Shown piece after piece: positions 33,186 to 42,700 of a stretch of 46,296 bases of DNA. A program made the translations under genes and the position numbers. Every line of letters starts with the position of its first letter. Position 1 is the stretch's first letter. The stretch comes from Bacteroidales bacterium. Its GTDB lineage: Bacteria; Bacteroidota; Bacteroidia; Bacteroidales; F082. The notes under the pieces were generated by a model, which was given only the letters and a program-made list of their open reading frames with translations, did no database searches and was not told the DNA's origin. The stretch spans positions 1-46,296 of the forward strand of contig JAGCCO010000015.1 in assembly GCA_017651645.1 (NCBI GenBank), in the 5' to 3' direction.

Positions 33186-34275
33186 AGTTGTGATTAGCGG
33201 AGGCGGAACAGGCGGTCACATCTTTCCCGCCATCGCCATAGCCGATGCCTTGAAGCGGAGATTCCCCGAGGCTGACATCCTTTTTATCGGTGCGAAAGGT
33301 CGCATGGAGATGGAAAGGGTGCCCAAAGCGGGTTATCCTATTGAGGGCTTGTGGATCAGTGGCATGACCAAGGACATCAAGTCACTGCTGTTGCCCTTAA
33401 AACTCACGAGCAGCATCAACCATGCCATCGCCATCTTGAAGCGCTTTAAGCCCGATGTGGTCATCGGCGTCGGCGGATTTGCCAGCGGTCCCACCTTGAT
33501 GGGAGCCAACTTCCTCGGCATCCCGACCGTCATCCAAGAGCAGAACTCCTATCCAGGCAAGACCAACCGTAACGTGGGCAAGAAAGCCAAGGCCATCTGC
33601 GTGGCCTACGACCACCTCGACCAATGGTTCCCTGCAGAAAAGATACACTTCACCGGCAATCCCTTGAGAGCCAACATCGTCCTCAACGGCACCCGCGAAG
33701 AAGCTGCTGAATACTTCCAACTTGACGCAACGAAGCCCGTCGCCTTGCTTGTGGGTGGCAGCCAAGGTGCCTTGGGCATCAACAAGGGCATCAGTGCTCA
33801 ACTCTCTGCCTTCAAGGACAGTGAACTGCAACTTATCTGGCAGACGGGCAAGACCTATATTTCCCAAGCACAAGCTGAGGTGAAAGCCTTAGGCTTGGAA
33901 AACCAAGTGAAACCCACTGTCTTCATCGACCGCATGGACTTGGCATACGGTCTTGCCGACGTGGTCATCTCACGCGCTGGAGCCATGTCGATTTCGGAAT
34001 TGGCTTTGGTGCAAAAGCCCGTGATCTTCGTGCCGCTCCCGACCGCTGCCGAAGACCATCAGACCAAGAACGCACAACAGCTTGTCGACGCCGACGCCGC
34101 CATCATGGTACGCAACGCCGACACGGAAAAGGAGCTCATCCCTGCCTTGTTCAAACTTGCTGCCGACCAAGAGCTGCAAGCCAAACTGAGTGCCAACATC
34201 GGTAAGTTCGCCCGCCCGAATGCCGCCGATGATATCGTCCAAGTGATAGTTGAGAGTTTAGAGTTTAGAGTTTAG
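33166..34275 (+). CDS. murG: UDP-GlcNAc transferase MurG
   Basis: 369 residues, GT28; converts lipid I to lipid II at the inner face of the membrane. Motifs: ISGGGTGGHIFPAIAIA (about 9-25), GVGGFASGPTLMGANFLGIP (about 100-119), ALLVGGSQGALGIN (about 193-206), and the nucleotide-binding SRAGAMSISELALVQKPVIF with PLPTAAEDHQTKNA (about 267-303). The last residues, ESLEFRV and the TAG stop, are encoded by a tandem GAGTTTA repeat, so the natural C-terminus has been replaced or extended by repeat sequence. Two adjacent start codons (33166, 33169) are possible. Confidence 0.95.
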   Translation: MMKENLKVVISGGGTGGHIFPAIAIADALKRRFPEADILFIGAKGRMEMERVPKAGYPIEGLWISGMTKDIKSLLLPLKLTSSINHAIAILKRFKPDVVIGVGGFASGPTLMGANFLGIPTVIQEQNSYPGKTNRNVGKKAKAICVAYDHLDQWFPAEKIHFTGNPLRANIVLNGTREEAAEYFQLDATKPVALLVGGSQGALGINKGISAQLSAFKDSELQLIWQTGKTYISQAQAEVKALGLENQVKPTVFIDRMDLAYGLADVVISRAGAMSISELALVQKPVIFVPLPTAAEDHQTKNAQQLVDADAAIMVRNADTEKELIPALFKLAADQELQAKLSANIGKFARPNAADDIVQVIVESLEFRV

Positions 34276-34280
34276 AGTTG
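34254..34280 (+). repeat. Tandem heptamer GAGTTTA at the murG stop
   Basis: Three full GAGTTTA units (34254-34274) plus a partial GAGTTG. The murG stop codon TAG is inside the array. A 7-base unit is not a multiple of three, so gain or loss of a unit would move the stop codon. Confidence 0.75.
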
Positions 34281-34308
34281 TAGGGCTGTCACACCGTGGC
34301 AGCCACAA
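34278..34308 (+). repeat. Hairpin between murG and murC
   Basis: GGCTGTCAC (34284-34292) pairs with GTGGCAGCC (34296-34304) with one T-G pair. The outer TTGT and ACAA extend the stem across a two-base bulge. It occupies most of the only other sizeable gap in the murE-ftsZ run. No T-run follows. Confidence 0.65.
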
Positions 34309-34322
34309 ATTGAAACAAGCAA

Positions 34323-35663
34323 ATGAAACAAGGAGAAGGACATACAATCTATATGCTAGGCATCGGCGGTATCGGCATGAGTGCCTTAGCCCGATACTAC
34401 CACAGCCAAGGCTATACCGTGGCTGGCTACGACCGTACCCCTTCCCCACTCACTAGACAATTGGAAAATGAGGGCATGGCAATCCATTATGAAGATAATC
34501 CAAACGTATTGCCAGCCCTCATTGACATTGTCATCTACACGCCTGCCGTACCAAAAGACCTCAAAGAGTTGGAAGCCTTGCGCCAACGCAATCTCCCGAT
34601 ACTGAAACGCGCTGAGGCTTTAGGGAATGTCACGGAAGGGCATTTCACCATTGCCGTAGCAGGTACCCACGGCAAGACCACCACCACGGCCATGGTCGCC
34701 CACATCCTGAACCATTGCGGGACAAACACCACCGCTTTCATCGGTGGCATCGCCAACAACTTCAACAGCAACTTGCTGCTCAGTCATGAAGAGGAATACG
34801 TCATCGTCGTCGAAGCCGACGAGTTCGACCATTCCTTCCTGCGGCTCCACCCCGACATCAGCATCATCAACTCCATCGATGCCGACCATTTGGACATCTA
34901 CGGCGACAAGCAACACTTGGTACAGAGTTACAACGACTTCGCCCACCTCACCGAGAAAGAAGTCATCGTCAAGGAAGGTCTTGACATTGTTACCGACCGC
35001 GGCATACGTTTCGGCTTTGGCAACACTAATGACTACAAGACGACAATAATCCGTTCAGAGAGAGGCATCACCGACTTTGTCATCCAAAGCGAAGACGCGA
35101 CAACCGAAATCCGACTGCCCATGGCCGGACAGCACAACGTCCTGAACGCCACCGCAGCCTTCATCGCTGCCAGAAACATCGGCATTCCCGCTGCCGACAT
35201 CGCCGAGGCCTTGACTTCATTCAAAGGCGTGAAGCGTCGCTTCGACATCAGAGTGAACAACGAAAAACACTGCTACATCGACGATTATGCCCATCATCCC
35301 GAGGAGATCCATTCCTGCCTGACAGCAGTGAGAGACTCCTTCCCCGAGAAACCTATCACGTTGGTATTCCAACCCCATCTGTTCAGTCGCACCCGTGATT
35401 TCATGAACGAATTTGCTTCTGTTTTAGCTATGGCTGACGAGCTCATCCTTCTCGACATCTATCCCGCCCGTGAGCTGCCCATCGAAGGCATCACCTCGGA
35501 GGCATTATTAAACATGGTGAACGTAAACCACAAGAGAATCTGCAAAAAAGAAGAACTCATCGACTTGATTGACAGCGAGAAACCCGAACTGCTCATCACC
35601 ATGGGCGCTGGCGACATCGACCGTTTTGTTGAACCCTTGGAAAACCTGATAAAGACATGGTAA
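34323..35663 (+). CDS. murC: UDP-MurNAc--L-alanine ligase MurC
   Basis: 446 residues; the first amino-acid ligase of the stem peptide. The N-terminal Rossmann start is MLGIGGIGMSALARYY (about 11-26). The ATP loop is GTHGKTTTTAM at 114-124. VVEADEFDHSFLRLHPDISI (about 162), FKGVKRRFD (near 301) and DDYAHHPEEI (about 321-330, the MurC-type substrate motif) follow. HLFSRTRDFMNEFA and ITMGAGDI are typical of the C-terminal domain. All three Mur ligase domains are intact here, in contrast to murD upstream. It overlaps ftsQ by 7 bases. Confidence 0.96.
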   Translation: MKQGEGHTIYMLGIGGIGMSALARYYHSQGYTVAGYDRTPSPLTRQLENEGMAIHYEDNPNVLPALIDIVIYTPAVPKDLKELEALRQRNLPILKRAEALGNVTEGHFTIAVAGTHGKTTTTAMVAHILNHCGTNTTAFIGGIANNFNSNLLLSHEEEYVIVVEADEFDHSFLRLHPDISIINSIDADHLDIYGDKQHLVQSYNDFAHLTEKEVIVKEGLDIVTDRGIRFGFGNTNDYKTTIIRSERGITDFVIQSEDATTEIRLPMAGQHNVLNATAAFIAARNIGIPAADIAEALTSFKGVKRRFDIRVNNEKHCYIDDYAHHPEEIHSCLTAVRDSFPEKPITLVFQPHLFSRTRDFMNEFASVLAMADELILLDIYPARELPIEGITSEALLNMVNVNHKRICKKEELIDLIDSEKPELLITMGAGDIDRFVEPLENLIKTW

Positions 35664-36421
35664 AGAAGATATTAAGCATATTGTTATGGGTCGTCACGGC
35701 CGCCGCCTTGATTGTCTTGTTCATCTTTGCGAGAGAAGACTACCTGAACAAGCCGTTGAAGTCGATCCAGCTGGTCACCGAAACTGATACGGGATTCGTC
35801 AAAAAGAGTCTCCTCCGCGAAGAGCTCAAGCAGATTTGCAACAACAAGAACATCGGCACCGTAAATATGATTGCCATTCAGAACCATCTGAACAGCAATC
35901 CCTGGATTGAGAGTAACGCCTCATACGTCGACCTTGACGGTACGCTGAATGTCAGCTTTAATGAATATGAGCCCCAATTCAGGGTGTTCGACAAAAACGG
36001 GCATTCGGTCTACGTCACCAGCGAAGGCATCGTCATCCCATCGAGCCGCATCTACACACCGTACGTCCTGATTGCCAGCGGCAACTTCAATTTGAAGAAA
36101 GACACGGTTTCCTATCAACTTCGCGACACGCTCGAGAGCGACAGAAACATGATCAACGCCTTGCACTGGGTTGAAGCCATCGAGAAGAACGACTTCATCA
36201 AAAACTGTGTTGGACAGTTGTATTGCAACAACAAGAACCAATTCGAGCTCACCGTGCGCGGACTCGACATGAGGGTGATTGTGGGGGACACCACCTGTGC
36301 TGCCGACAAGCTGAAGCGCTTGGAGATCTTCATGAAACAGAGGATAGACAACCCTGAGACACAAACCATGAAAAGTATCAATCTGAATTATAAAAATCAA
36401 ATAGTCTGTACAAAACGATAA
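35657..36421 (+). CDS. ftsQ: Cell division protein FtsQ
   Basis: 254 residues: a short basic N-terminus, one membrane helix (about 5-25, ILSILLWVVTAAALIVLFIF), then a periplasmic POTRA-like segment (about 35-110). NHLNSNPWIESNASYVDLDGTLNVSFNEYEP and SVYVTSEGIVIPSS match the FtsQ beta domain. It links FtsL/FtsB to the divisome. Position between murC and ftsA supports the call. Begins 7 bases before murC ends; ftsA follows after 5 bases. Confidence 0.92.
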   Translation: MVKKILSILLWVVTAAALIVLFIFAREDYLNKPLKSIQLVTETDTGFVKKSLLREELKQICNNKNIGTVNMIAIQNHLNSNPWIESNASYVDLDGTLNVSFNEYEPQFRVFDKNGHSVYVTSEGIVIPSSRIYTPYVLIASGNFNLKKDTVSYQLRDTLESDRNMINALHWVEAIEKNDFIKNCVGQLYCNNKNQFELTVRGLDMRVIVGDTTCAADKLKRLEIFMKQRIDNPETQTMKSINLNYKNQIVCTKR

Positions 36422-36426
36422 ATGTC

Positions 36427-37794
36427 ATGAGCGAAGGTAAAATCATCGTCGGATTAGACATCGGCACAACCAAAGTGGCCTGCATTGTAGGCCGGAAAGC
36501 CGAGAACGGAAAAATTGAGATCCTGGGATACGGCAAGACCATATCCACAGGTGTGAAAAGAGGCGTCGTCACCAACATCTTCGACACCGTCGAAGCCATC
36601 AAGACAGCTGTCAAGCAAGCCTCCGACCAATCAGGCGTCGAAATCAACCGCGTCAGCGTGGGCATCGCTGGTCAGCACATCAAGAGCCTGCAACACAGGG
36701 GCGTGCTGATGCGCGACAGCCACGACACTGAAATTTCGGAAGCCGAGCTGGAACGTCTGCGCAACGACACCTTTAAAATCAACATGACCCCTGGCGAGGA
36801 AATCATCGACGTCATCCGTCAGGACACTTACGTCGACGGCGAACTGGCCACCAACCCCGTGGGTATGTTGGGCAACAAAATTGAGGCCAACTTCCATGTC
36901 ATCATTGGCCAAACCTCGGCCGCCAAAAACATCATCAAGTGCATCCAAAGCGCCGGCTTGGACATGGACTACATGATCCTTGAGCCCATCGCTTCGGCCC
37001 AGGCCGTCCTTGACGAAGAAGAGAAAGATGCTGGCGTGGTCCTTGTCGACATCGGTGGCGGCACCACCGACATCGCAATTTTCAAAGACAAGAAAATCCA
37101 ACATACCGCAGTGATTCCTTTCGGTGGCAATATCATCACCGACGACATCTGCACGGGATGCTCCATCATCAAACATTACGCTGAAGAGGTAAAGGTGAAG
37201 TTCGGTTCGGCCTTGGCCAGCGAAAACCGCGACGACGAGGTGGTCTCCATCCCGGGCATCCGCGGAAGAGAGCCCAAGGAAATCTCGTTCAAGAACCTGG
37301 CCCACATCATCCAAGCCCGTTTGGAAGAGATTTTCGAGCTGGTCAACTACGAGATCCAGAAAGCCAAGTCGGAGAACCAACTCATCGCGGGCATTGTCCT
37401 CACAGGCGGCGGCGCCATGATGCGTCACATCCAACAGCTTGCCGAATTCAAGACCGGACTGGAAGTGCGTATCGGCTATCCCAACGAGCATCTCAACCAA
37501 ACCGCGATGAAAGAAATGTCGAGTCCCATGTACTCGACCGGCATCGGAATCGTCATCGAAACCATCGCCAGAATGGAGCATGACGAGTACTTGCAAGCCG
37601 TAAAAGAAGCCGAAAAACTGAAAGGCGGACTGGCTGAACAAGCCGAAGCCAGCGCCTCAGAGACTGAACTGGAAGAAAAGTATGATGAAAAGGAAGAATC
37701 AGAAGGTAAAAAGAAGAAAAAGAAGGGCATCGACTTGAAAAAAATCGTAACTTCGTTCACTGAATTCTTCACACCTGACGACAACCTTGTATAA
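36427..37794 (+). CDS. ftsA: Cell division protein FtsA
   Basis: 455 residues, actin-like ATPase that tethers FtsZ to the membrane. The phosphate-1 loop is GLDIGTTKVACIVG (about 9-22). The SHS2/1C domain follows (about 83-165), then LVDIGGGTTDIAIF (phosphate 2, about 205-218), and GIVLTGGGAMM (adenosine loop, about 322). The C-terminal extension (about 395-455) is acidic, then has a run of Lys (KKKKKKG), then an amphipathic helix (LKKIVTSFTEFF), which fits the membrane-targeting sequence. Bacteroidota FtsA typically has this longer tail. Confidence 0.96.
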   Translation: MSEGKIIVGLDIGTTKVACIVGRKAENGKIEILGYGKTISTGVKRGVVTNIFDTVEAIKTAVKQASDQSGVEINRVSVGIAGQHIKSLQHRGVLMRDSHDTEISEAELERLRNDTFKINMTPGEEIIDVIRQDTYVDGELATNPVGMLGNKIEANFHVIIGQTSAAKNIIKCIQSAGLDMDYMILEPIASAQAVLDEEEKDAGVVLVDIGGGTTDIAIFKDKKIQHTAVIPFGGNIITDDICTGCSIIKHYAEEVKVKFGSALASENRDDEVVSIPGIRGREPKEISFKNLAHIIQARLEEIFELVNYEIQKAKSENQLIAGIVLTGGGAMMRHIQQLAEFKTGLEVRIGYPNEHLNQTAMKEMSSPMYSTGIGIVIETIARMEHDEYLQAVKEAEKLKGGLAEQAEASASETELEEKYDEKEESEGKKKKKKGIDLKKIVTSFTEFFTPDDNLV

Positions 37795-37814
37795 CCCATC
37801 AAAACCGCAAAAAC

Positions 37815-39548
37815 ATGGCAGAAGATTACACAACAAACCATAACCAAGACGAATTATTCAAGCCCGTCGGTGTGGAAAAGCCTAACTACATTAAAGTCGT
37901 CGGTGTGGGCGGTGGCGGCGGCAATGCCGTCAACCACATGATGGAGGAAGGCATACAAGGTGTCGATTTCGTCCTTTGCAACACTGACCATCAGGCCCTG
38001 CTGAAGAGCAATGTGAAGACCACCGTTCACCTTGGGAAGCGTGAACTGGGTGCCGGCAACGACCCTAACATCGGTCGCGAAGCCGCCGAGATGAGCCGAA
38101 ACGAGATTGAAGCCTTGCTCGATGATGAAACCAAGATGTTGTTCGTCACCGCAGGTATGGGTGGTGGCACTGGAACAGGTGCCGCTCCCGTGGTGGCCAA
38201 GTTGGCCAAAGACAAAGGCATCCTCACCGTGGGTATCGTCACCATGCCGATGGAGAGAGAAGGCCGTCGCCGCAAGCTGCAGGCTTTGGCAGGCATCGAC
38301 GAGCTCAAGAAATGCGTCGACACGCTCATCCTCATCAGCACCGACAAGCTGCGTGACCAATACGGCAACATGAAACTCTCCGAAGCCTTCAAGAAAGCCG
38401 ATGACGTGCTGGCCACCGCCGCAAGAGGCATCGCCGAAATCATCACTGTCCCGGGATATGTCAACGTCGACTTCGAGGACGTGAAGACCGTCATGAAGGA
38501 CAGCGGTAAGGCTATCATGGGTGCCGGTGTCGCCGAAGGCGAGAACCGCGCCGAGAAAGCCATCAAGGACGCCATCCACTCGCCCCTGCTCAACGACTCG
38601 AACATCGAAGGCGCAAAGAATATCCTGCTCTACATCACCTCCGGCACCAACGAAGTCTCGCTCGATGAAGTCGATGAGATCCTCGAAATCGCCCAGAACG
38701 CCTGCGGCAACAACTCCGACGTCATCTGGGGCAACGGCACCGACGAAAGCCTCGGCGAGGCCCTCAGCGTCACCTTGATTGCCACGGGTTTCAACCACGA
38801 TGCCAAACCCTATTCAGCCGTCCTGAACGAGAAACAGAAGACCGAGCCTACGACCATGCCCAAAAAAGTATACAAACTGGACGGGCAAGTCAAAGATGCT
38901 GAGAATGTTGCTCCTATCCAACCAGAAAGCAAAAGCGAAGAAGCCGCCTCACCAGTGGCAACAACCATTCAGCCAGCTCCTCAAAAAGTTGAAGAGCCAA
39001 AGCCCGAGGTCAAAAATGAAGAGAAAACGGTGCATCCTCTGTTCTTCACTGAGGCACCCAAAGAGGAGACGCCTTCCGTTGACGAGGATGTTCCTTTCAT
39101 TGAGCCCAACATCGAGCCCGTCATCCCTGAGCCGACTCCCATGCCTGAGTCCAAGCCCATTGTGCACTATGAGGAAGAGCGTCCCGTGGTCAGGGTGTTC
39201 GACAATCCTTTCCATTCGGGCAGCGACGACGAAGGTTTCGAGATCACTTCAAGGATCATGACTCGCGAAGAAGTACAAGCCAAAGCCGAGCAAGAGGTTG
39301 CCCTTCTCGAAGCCAAGAAAGCCAAGTTGTCGGACCCGAAAGAGGAGTTGAAAAAGCAACGTCTGCGTGCGCTTAGCATGAACTTCAGGACAACCCGAGG
39401 CTTGGAAGAGCTTGAAAACCAACCTGCATACCTGCGCCGCAATGTTGAGATCACCCCTGCCGATGCCGACGATGGCATGTCGCAATACTCGACCTCCAAA
39501 AACGGCATCAGTGGAGAGAACTCCTACCTTCACAAGAACGTGGACTAA
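37815..39548 (+). CDS. ftsZ: Cell division protein FtsZ with long C-terminal linker
   Basis: 577 residues; tubulin-like GTPase that forms the Z ring. GTPase core about 20-335: VGVGGGGGNAVNHM, then the tubulin signature GGGTGTG at 116-122, and the T7-loop region NVDFEDVKTVM (with the catalytic Asp) at about 216. A long Pro/Glu/Val-rich linker (about 345-500) makes it longer than E. coli FtsZ (383 aa). The conserved Bacteroidota C-terminal block follows: LRALSMNFRT, LENQPAYLRRNVE, and the final SYLHKNVD. The last gene of the dcw cluster, closed by a terminator. Confidence 0.96.
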   Translation: MAEDYTTNHNQDELFKPVGVEKPNYIKVVGVGGGGGNAVNHMMEEGIQGVDFVLCNTDHQALLKSNVKTTVHLGKRELGAGNDPNIGREAAEMSRNEIEALLDDETKMLFVTAGMGGGTGTGAAPVVAKLAKDKGILTVGIVTMPMEREGRRRKLQALAGIDELKKCVDTLILISTDKLRDQYGNMKLSEAFKKADDVLATAARGIAEIITVPGYVNVDFEDVKTVMKDSGKAIMGAGVAEGENRAEKAIKDAIHSPLLNDSNIEGAKNILLYITSGTNEVSLDEVDEILEIAQNACGNNSDVIWGNGTDESLGEALSVTLIATGFNHDAKPYSAVLNEKQKTEPTTMPKKVYKLDGQVKDAENVAPIQPESKSEEAASPVATTIQPAPQKVEEPKPEVKNEEKTVHPLFFTEAPKEETPSVDEDVPFIEPNIEPVIPEPTPMPESKPIVHYEEERPVVRVFDNPFHSGSDDEGFEITSRIMTREEVQAKAEQEVALLEAKKAKLSDPKEELKKQRLRALSMNFRTTRGLEELENQPAYLRRNVEITPADADDGMSQYSTSKNGISGENSYLHKNVD

Positions 39549-39635
39549 CCTGGCGCCGCAAAGACTATATGTCAACCGCAACGGCTTAGATTTTTCGACA
39601 CTTCAACATACATCGTTTAGACTATTTTTTGGGGT

Positions 39636-39690
39636 AAAACCTGCTAGTTTGAGAAAAACCATCCTCAACAAATGCAGGTTTTACTTTTTG
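39636..39690 (+). terminator. Terminator of the dcw cluster
   Basis: AAAACCTGC (39636-39644) pairs with GCAGGTTTT (39674-39682), with an inner TTGAG/CTCAA stem, followed by ACTTTTTG. It lies 87 bases after the ftsZ stop. The rest of the 186-base gap before the protease shows no other gene. Confidence 0.75.
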
Positions 39691-39693
39691 TGT

Positions 39694-39701
39694 TATTTTT
39701 G
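39694..39701 (+). promoter_or_regulatory. -7 box of the C25 protease gene
   Basis: TATTTTTG fits TAnnTTTG, 33 bases before the ATG at 39735. It is nearly contiguous with the ftsZ terminator; no clear -33. Confidence 0.5.
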
Positions 39702-39734
39702 CAGCATAACATACGATAAACCAAAACTGACACC

Positions 39735-42700
39735 ATGCAAAAAAATATACAGATACTTATCACAGCCTTCCTGTTTCTCTCCCTCAATCTGTTTGCGCAA
39801 GAATGGGTGCCTATCAAGAACAAATCGCCTAAAGCGCCAAAAGTAACCTTGATTTCCCAGTTGGATAAGGAAATCACTGTTTGTTTTGCTTTAGAAGGCT
39901 TTTTTAAGGAAGAAATCAACACACCGAAAGGCTTGCAATATGTCATCACGGCACCTAAAATGGCTTCGATGCTGGAAGAAGGCGCGCCCGACCTGCCCCT
40001 TTTCGCCATCCCTATCCTTATCGATGATGTCGCAGAGATGGAAGTTCAAGTCAAAGAAACACAATATCAAGACTTTGAGAAGATTTCCATTGCACCTTCA
40101 AAAGGCAATTTCAGCCGAGAAATCGACCCCGAAACCGTGCCTTACCGATTCGGAGAAGCCTATTCAAAAAACCAATTCTACCCCGATCTCCAAGCTCAGT
40201 TGGATAAGCCCTACATCCTCCGTGACTTCCGTGGGCAAAACATGCTGGTATATCCTTTTGCCTACAATCCCGTCACCAGAACTTTGCGTGTCTATACACA
40301 CTTGACCTTGACCATGAGCAAAACCGGTAACAAAGGCCTCAATCCAAAAGCAAGTCGCAAATCTGGTAAAATCAACATTTCGCCAGAGACAAACGCAATG
40401 TACGGACGCCGCTTCATCAATTACAAGGAATCAAACGCGAAATACACCTTTGTACCTGATGCAGGCGAAATGCTCGTCATCTGTCCATCCCAATATCTCG
40501 ATGCCATGCAGCCCCTGGTAAACTGGAAAAACGAGTCGGGGCAACCCACCACGATGGTCAACCTTTCGGACATCGGCGGCAACACCACCAACCAAATCAA
40601 GTCTTGCATCCTCAGCCATTACAACAACCCTGATGAGAACCTGACCTTTGTGCTTCTCGTCGGCGACTACGAAGACCTCACCCCAAAGTCCATGAACGGA
40701 GGCGCTTCCGACATTTGGTTTGGCCAATTGGAAGGTAACGACTATTATCCTGAAGTCCTTGTCGGGAGGTTCTCAGCCGAAAGTGTCGCCGATGTAGAGA
40801 ACCAAGTGGCCAAAGTGATCTACTACGAACGCGACATCCCCTCCGACGTGAATTGGCTTGACAAAGGCATCGGGATAGGCTCTACCGAAGGTGCCGGCAG
40901 TGGCCACAACGGCGGAGAATCCGACTACCTGCATATTGAATACATCCGCGACACTTTGTTGCACTACACCTACGGTGAGATTTCACAACACTACCAGGGT
41001 GTAGGCGTTGGCACCAACGCGTCCATGCTGAGCGAAAACTTCAATAACGGAGCCGGCATCTGCAATTATTGCAACCATGGCACCACGTCAAGTTGGTATG
41101 TCGGTAATTTCACCAACAATCATATTGACGCGCTGGTCAACGATTACAAATGGCCTTTTATCTGGTCAACAGCATGTTTCAACGGGCAGTTTGAGGACGA
41201 TTGTTTTGCTGAAGCATGGATGCGGGCCACCAATAACAGCACTGGAGTTCCTACAGGAGCTATTGGGGGCATGTTTTCATGGACTTCACAACCTTGGCAG
41301 CCGCCTATGACAGGCCAGGATGAGATGGTCAACATCCTTTGCGAATGGCGCTCTCCCGATTTGTTCAACCACACCCTCGGCGGGGCTTCACTCAATGGTA
41401 ACATGAAAATCCTCGACTTGCATCCTAGCGACCAAGGCAAGACCCATAACACCTGGATTCTCTTTGGCGACCCGAGCCTGCTCATGCGCACCGACAACCC
41501 GACCGAGATGAATGTCGTCTGTCAGCCGGAAGCCATCTTTTTAGGCCAGACTGAGCTCCACATCATGGCCGATGCTGACTACGCCCTCGCCACCCTTTCA
41601 TTAGATGGCGAGATCCTTGCCAGCGCTCCCATTGTCAATGGTGAAGGCGCGCTCACCTTCGCCAACCTGACCAACACTGGAACAGCGCAACTCGTTGTGA
41701 CTGGATTCAATAAAGTCACTGAAGTCCGCGACATCTCCATCATCCCAGCCAACGGCGCTTTCCTTACCTATAACGGATTCAGCATCAATGATGAAAACGG
41801 CCAAGCTGATTATGGCGAGACGGTCGGTATTGACTTATCCATCAAAAACATAGGTAACGAAACCGCCTCCAATGTCCAAGTCACAATCAGCACCGACTCA
41901 CCCTTCGTGGAAGTCATACAAGGCATGGCCTCCATCCCCAGTCTCGCAGCCATGGAAGACTATACCATCACGAATGGTTTTGTGATCAAAGTAAACGAGA
42001 GTATTATTGATGGCAGTCAAGCCGAGTTCACCCTCGTCTGCAGCGATGGCAGCAACTCATGGAGTAGCCACTTCCGCATAACCTTACACGCACCCTCATT
42101 CATCCTATCTGAGTTTAGGCCAACGCATAACGTATTTCCTGGCGAAACCGGTACTTTACTCATCGGGTTTAAGAATATGGGATCGTCGGATGCCAATAAT
42201 GCCACGGTCCAGTTGTACAGCAGTTCGGCCAATTTGGTATTCAATCCCATCCAATACAATCTCGGACCGATTTCCAGCGGAAGCACCGCTACTGTCACAG
42301 CCTCATTCAGCACCTCGTCGGGCGTACCTAACGGCTCGAACTTTGAGGTGTTCTACCACATGGACGCCATGCCATATTCTCTCTTCGGCACCGAATATCT
42401 CAACATTGGGCCTATCAAAGAGACTTTTGAAACCGGTGATTTCAGTGCCTTTGCTTGGCAAACACTTGGTGGTTCCTATTGGTATGTTGACAACAGCACC
42501 GCCAACACTGGCACCTATAGTGCCCGTTCAGGAGCCATCGGCGATGCCAATCTGACCACATTGCAAGTCAGCTATGATGTGGTTGAAAACGGCGAAATCA
42601 GTTTCTACAAAAAAATCTGCACCGAAGCCAACAAAGACATTCTCACCTTCTATGTCGACAATACCGTCATGGGGGAATGGTCGGGCGAGATGACATGGAG

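Noticed and set aside
36631..37641. 336-codon open frame opposite ftsA
   Set aside because: Shadow of ftsA codon use, no promoter or motif.
37854..38798. 314-codon open frame opposite ftsZ
   Set aside because: Shadow of ftsZ; no domain signal.
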